Source of the DNA: Megamerina dolium
Lineage: Eukaryota; Arthropoda; Insecta; Diptera; Megamerinidae
DNA: 64,000 nt
Assembly: GCA_963854835.1 (NCBI GenBank)
Contig: OY978525.1
Span: 96,861,388-96,925,387, forward strand
Reading direction: 5' to 3'
A program made the translations under genes and the position numbers. A model generated the notes under the pieces. That model did no database searches. It was not told the origin of the DNA and saw only the letters and a program-made list of their open reading frames with translations. This document shows, in pieces, positions 60,611 to 64,000 of this stretch (the stretch's first letter is position 1; every line of letters begins with the position of its first letter).

Positions 60611-61895
60611 AAAAATCTCCTTACAGTCGGTTGGGGCCGACCAAATTATACCCTGCATATGTAGAGATATATATATATATATATAAAGTTTACTCGAATA
60701 TCCATCTTTTTCTTTTATTTCCACTTTTTGAAAAACAGTTTTTGCATATACTACTAATTTACACCCGAAATATGTTTGACTTTGACGAAGTACTTTGTAT
60801 GTTATGAGAGTTCTAAAAGGGATAATTTAAAGGAGGTTTTTAAGATAATTCCGAGACTTAGTATGGGAGCTATATAAAAAGTTGACGTGGCTTACCTCTT
60901 TCTTGCAAATCCAATTAATTTTTCAATATTAATCCACACCTTAAATTTTTTTGTCCTACGTTGAATAGTTCGTAAGTTATAGCGGTTTAAATTTTTTAAA
61001 ATTTTCGCAACTTTGTATGGTAGCCCCATTAAGAAGTGGGCGTGACATGTTGATTTTTCGCCAGATTATGTACAACTACCATATTAATTATGATTGTTTT
61101 AGACAGAAGATTGCCGAAGTTACGGCTGTGTCAATTTAAAAGAATTTCAGTCATTTTGTATGGGGGCTACAATAAACAGTGGGCGTGGCGCGATCATTTC
61201 CTGTGAGCCTAGTTGCTCGTACAATACTAATCCACACCTCAAATCTCGTTATTCTACACTGAATAGTTTGCAAGTTATAACCGGTAGCATTTTTGTTTAA
61301 TTTCCACAACTTTGTATGGGAGACCCAAAAAGGAGTGGGCGTGGCACACTGATTTTGTGCCATATTATTTCCGACTACCATGTTAATCTAAGTGTCAATT
61401 ATGGTTACTGTAGACAGAAGATTGCCGAAGTTACGGCTGTTTCAATTTAAAAGAAGTACATACACTTTTTATGAGAGCTACGCTAAAAAGTAGGCGTGGC
61501 TCACCCATTGTGCCATATATCGTTGTCCCAAGTTGTATATTATGTGAGTTATAGCAAGTTAAACATTTTGAAAATTCCGAGGTTAGTCGCTTTGAATGCT
61601 TGGTGTGGGCGTGGCTATTGACCGATCATGCCCAATATCAATCCCCTCCGTACTCTTGGATCATAGGTTACTTGTACCAAATTTTGTCGAAATATCTCAA
61701 TATTTACTCAAGTTATCGTGCGAAGCAGCCAGGTGACAGACAGACGGACGGACGGACATCGTTAAATCGAAAATTTAAGCGACGCTGATCACGAATATAT
61801 ATCTATGTCTATATCTCCGGAGATTCCTTCAAGTGGACACAAACATCTGACCGAAATGAATATACCTTGCATATTGCATTATGCAGGGTATAAAA
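60611..61895 (-). mobile_element. Helentron (DINE-1-like), copy 3
   Basis: An inverted copy of the elements at 25.9-29.0 kb. The 5' subterminal repeat ends at 61892 (TATGCAGGGTATA when read on the plus strand) and the GTCY microsatellite is at about 61735-61758 (as GACGGACG). The 3' hairpin near 60626-60641 is shorter here (5-bp stem, loop CCCCAA). Length is close to copy 1. It lies between the LINE fragment and the second part of the mariner. Confidence 0.82.
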
Positions 61896-62280
61896 ATCAT
61901 GTTCAAAGGCCGGTGGTCCGCCAAAATCCAAACCTGGATTGACGGCAAACAAGATGATGCTGATTGTATAGTGAGATTGGAAGGGAATTACCACAGCATA
62001 AATGCTTATGATGACCAGCCAAATATTGGCAGCACGTGGATGGGAAATTTTGATGCACCTATCTTATAGCACACACTTTGCGCCATCTGATTACCATTTT
62101 CTTCGGTCTCTGCAAAGATTTCTTGACAAAAAAAAATTGGCGAACAGAAGAGCCTCCTCAAATCAATTGATAACATTTTTCGCCGATAAACCATAGAAGT
62201 TCTATACAGATGGAATAATGAAACTGCCAAAAAAATGGCAAAAGGTTAGAGATATTAACGCCACACAGAGCTTATTTAAC
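61896..62280 (+). pseudogene. Mariner C-terminal relic, 3' part of the split element
   Basis: The plus strand reads MTSQILAARGWEILMHLSYS and HFAPSDYHFLRSLQRFL (family MTRQKLLELGWEVLMHPPYSPDLAPSDYHLF-SLQ-FL, in segments), then NQLITFFADKP, FYTDGIMKLPKKWQKV. This is the third catalytic Asp region (SD of PSDYHF) and the C-terminal domain. It fits the 59.4-kb N-terminal piece in strand and family style, so the two may be halves of one insertion, with the central part lost. Confidence 0.75.
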
Positions 62281-62289
62281 GGGAGGTGT

Positions 62290-62760
62290 CATTTAAAATT
62301 TTAAAAAATAACGCAGCTGTTTTGTGAAAAGAGCGGATAATTTTATTTTAATCAAAGTACAAACTCTGAGGTTAGTAATGGAAAGCAATATCGGCCAAAT
62401 GTCCGCCGCGACTCTTCTTATATATGATAATTATTTTGATGTAAATATTTATCACATAATTGCGGCATTATCTTGAGAATAACATTTCTAATATTATCTT
62501 TGAGTGCTTCAATATATGCTGGTCATTTGCGTAGCCTTTACCTTTGACATATCCGCAAAGAAAATAGTATTATCTAATAGTATTAAGTCAAAGTCTCCAT
62601 TTCAAGAAATCATACGTCCAGGAAATTGTTCATTATAGAATCGTTGTTTTACCATGCTTTATGGCATTTTAGGCAAAAAAAAAATCAGTCAACATCATTC
62701 GGTAACGTCTCTTGTTGAAATACCGTGTATATACTTGATTAAAATTGGTTTCCAATATAG
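62290..62760 (-). pseudogene. Tc1/mariner-superfamily DDE transposase relic (copy 3)
   Basis: The minus strand gives FPGRMIS, a stop, NGDFDLILLD (family RNGPVNWPPRSCDLTPLDFFLWGY), KDNIRNVILKIMPQLCDK and, in the next frame, SRGGHLADIAFHY at about 62375-62413. That is the C-terminal half of the same DDE family as the relics at 9.8 and 19.1 kb. Frames change several times. Its 3' end abuts the mariner C-terminal relic at about 62280. Confidence 0.72.
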
Positions 62761-62882
62761 AAAAATTTCGTTCAAAACTTTATCTAAAAACCGATAATAC
62801 TTTTTATGCCACCTAATACCACTCATTGGTTTTTTTTCTGATGTTAACATGAGGTATCATATGAGAACAATTTTGTTTACAT

Positions 62883-63125
62883 TCAAATAGTTATGCGCAA
62901 TTTTTTGTATGGTTGAAATTTCACTGCTTGCAAGGATGCATTAATAAAATTTAATGTTGCCCGATTATATTCTAAAATTTTTGTGTATTTGACAGTAATC
63001 TTTTCTTCAGTAAAATCTATTTTCGGACGACCTTCGCGGGAAGTGTCCTTTAGAAAACTGCTTCTCTCTAAGAATTCCAAGTACCATACTTTTGCTGTTA
63101 GAGATGTTAAAGATGGATGAAGCTT
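62883..63125 (-). pseudogene. Transposase N-terminal relic
   Basis: A 65-codon minus-strand frame reads FLERSSFLKDTSREGRPKID, FTEEKITV and NRATLNFINASL. An EGRPK linker followed by TEENI-like and RAT-I--L segments is typical of the helix-turn-helix region of mariner/IS630-type transposases. It may be the N-terminus of the relic just downstream on the same strand (62290-62760), the middle being unrecognisable. Confidence 0.55.
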
Positions 63126-64000
63126 GATTGCCGAAACAACAATAAATTTCTTCCTTGCAATCTACGTTTGGAATTGTAAAATATTATCATTTTGAATTTT
63201 CTTCTTACTAAATTTATTTTTTCATTAACACAAGAACTTTCATTACTTATAAACATTGAATGGTTCTTTTAAAACAATTATGTATGTTTGACTGGAAAAT
63301 ATAATATTTTCCAAATATGTTTAGCAAGTAGCTAAACTGGACCTAGCATTTTGGGATTAGACTTTACTTTAGATGCCATTTTTCAGTACATTTCGGTGCC
63401 CCATGGATATGATATACTTACATATTATGCCATACATACTATACATATATTCCAATCGTGTGTAGTGCAATTACAATTATTACAATAGCATACCATGAAG
63501 GCAGCATTTTCAGAAGGCTGCAACGTCAATTATTTACATATTTACTTTGTTGCAAAGCAGAAAAATTACGCCATATAATCAATTTTCATGCAGCGTGATT
63601 CAAGATATGGAAGCTATATTTTAGGCCCAATATCATGTACCCAATGATTAGAGTTACAGCATTTTAGTCAGTGATGAACAATTATTTATGTATGTACATA
63701 TATACCATGCATACGTATAATTTACAAAAACCAAAAAATAGCAACAACAATATAATAATAAAGTAGAAGAAAAAAACAAAAAATAGAAATAATGATTGAG
63801 CAAAGGAATGGGGCATGGCATTGCATGCAATCCCACCATCACCGCCTTACCTTATGAATTACAAAATACGAATTACGAAATTACAACTATGAAAACTCAC
63901 GCATACACACACACACACACATACACACATCACCAGAAAGGATTGCATCGAATTTACATTGTATTGTATTGCATTGGTGCAGGAAGTTGTTTTGGAGCTA
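63126..64000. other. Non-coding DNA
   Basis: AT-rich, with a CA run at 63905-63920. No gene was recognised up to the window end. Confidence 0.55.

Overview
This is an AT-rich, gene-poor stretch of insect nuclear DNA, most likely from a true fly (Diptera) and perhaps a tephritid fruit fly. The evidence is many decayed mariner-type transposons, arthropod-style LINE relics, DINE-1-like helentrons with a GTCY microsatellite, and abundant CA, CAA, CAG, GAA, GATG and TATG short repeats like those in introns and flanks of large fly genes. There is no bacterial gene organisation. The genus call is an inference; no protein-coding gene of known host function was recognised. Nearly all long open frames are low-complexity or shadows of transposons.

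Layout. 1-9.7 kb: non-coding, with a tRNA-derived SINE (about 2.3 kb), an unassigned 1.46-kb element with 30-bp perfect terminal inverted repeats (2769-4231), and a 421-bp mariner deletion derivative (5782-6202). 9.7-21.8 kb: three relics of non-LTR retrotransposons and two relics of a Tc1/mariner-superfamily DDE transposon. One LINE relic lies inside one DDE transposon (18187-19752). 21.8-30.3 kb: microsatellite-rich DNA, then two head-to-tail helentron copies (25898-29000) and a long-TIR or foldback element (29207-30085). 30-36.5 kb: non-coding with SINE pieces. 36.5-41 kb: the best-preserved gene, a mellifera-like mariner transposase with one frameshift near its C-terminus, followed by a TTAA-flanked element with perfect 20-bp TIRs and two mariner relics. 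41-49 kb: microsatellite-rich DNA, SINE copies and a mariner relic. 49-54 kb: the least transposon-like part, with promoter-like motifs and one short, GC-rich candidate coding exon (53731-53769) ending at a good splice donor. 54-64 kb: SINE, several mariner relics, and a nest in which a mariner is split by a LINE fragment and a third helentron, followed by another DDE relic.

How it fits together. The window reads as a transposon graveyard in an intergenic or intronic region beside, or inside, one host gene whose 5' end may lie at 49-54 kb on the + strand. At least four mariner-like lineages are present, with decay states from one frameshift to barely recognisable, so they arrived at different times. 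Subfamily names, domain calls for relics and the host-gene inference rest on reading translations by eye; no database search was run.
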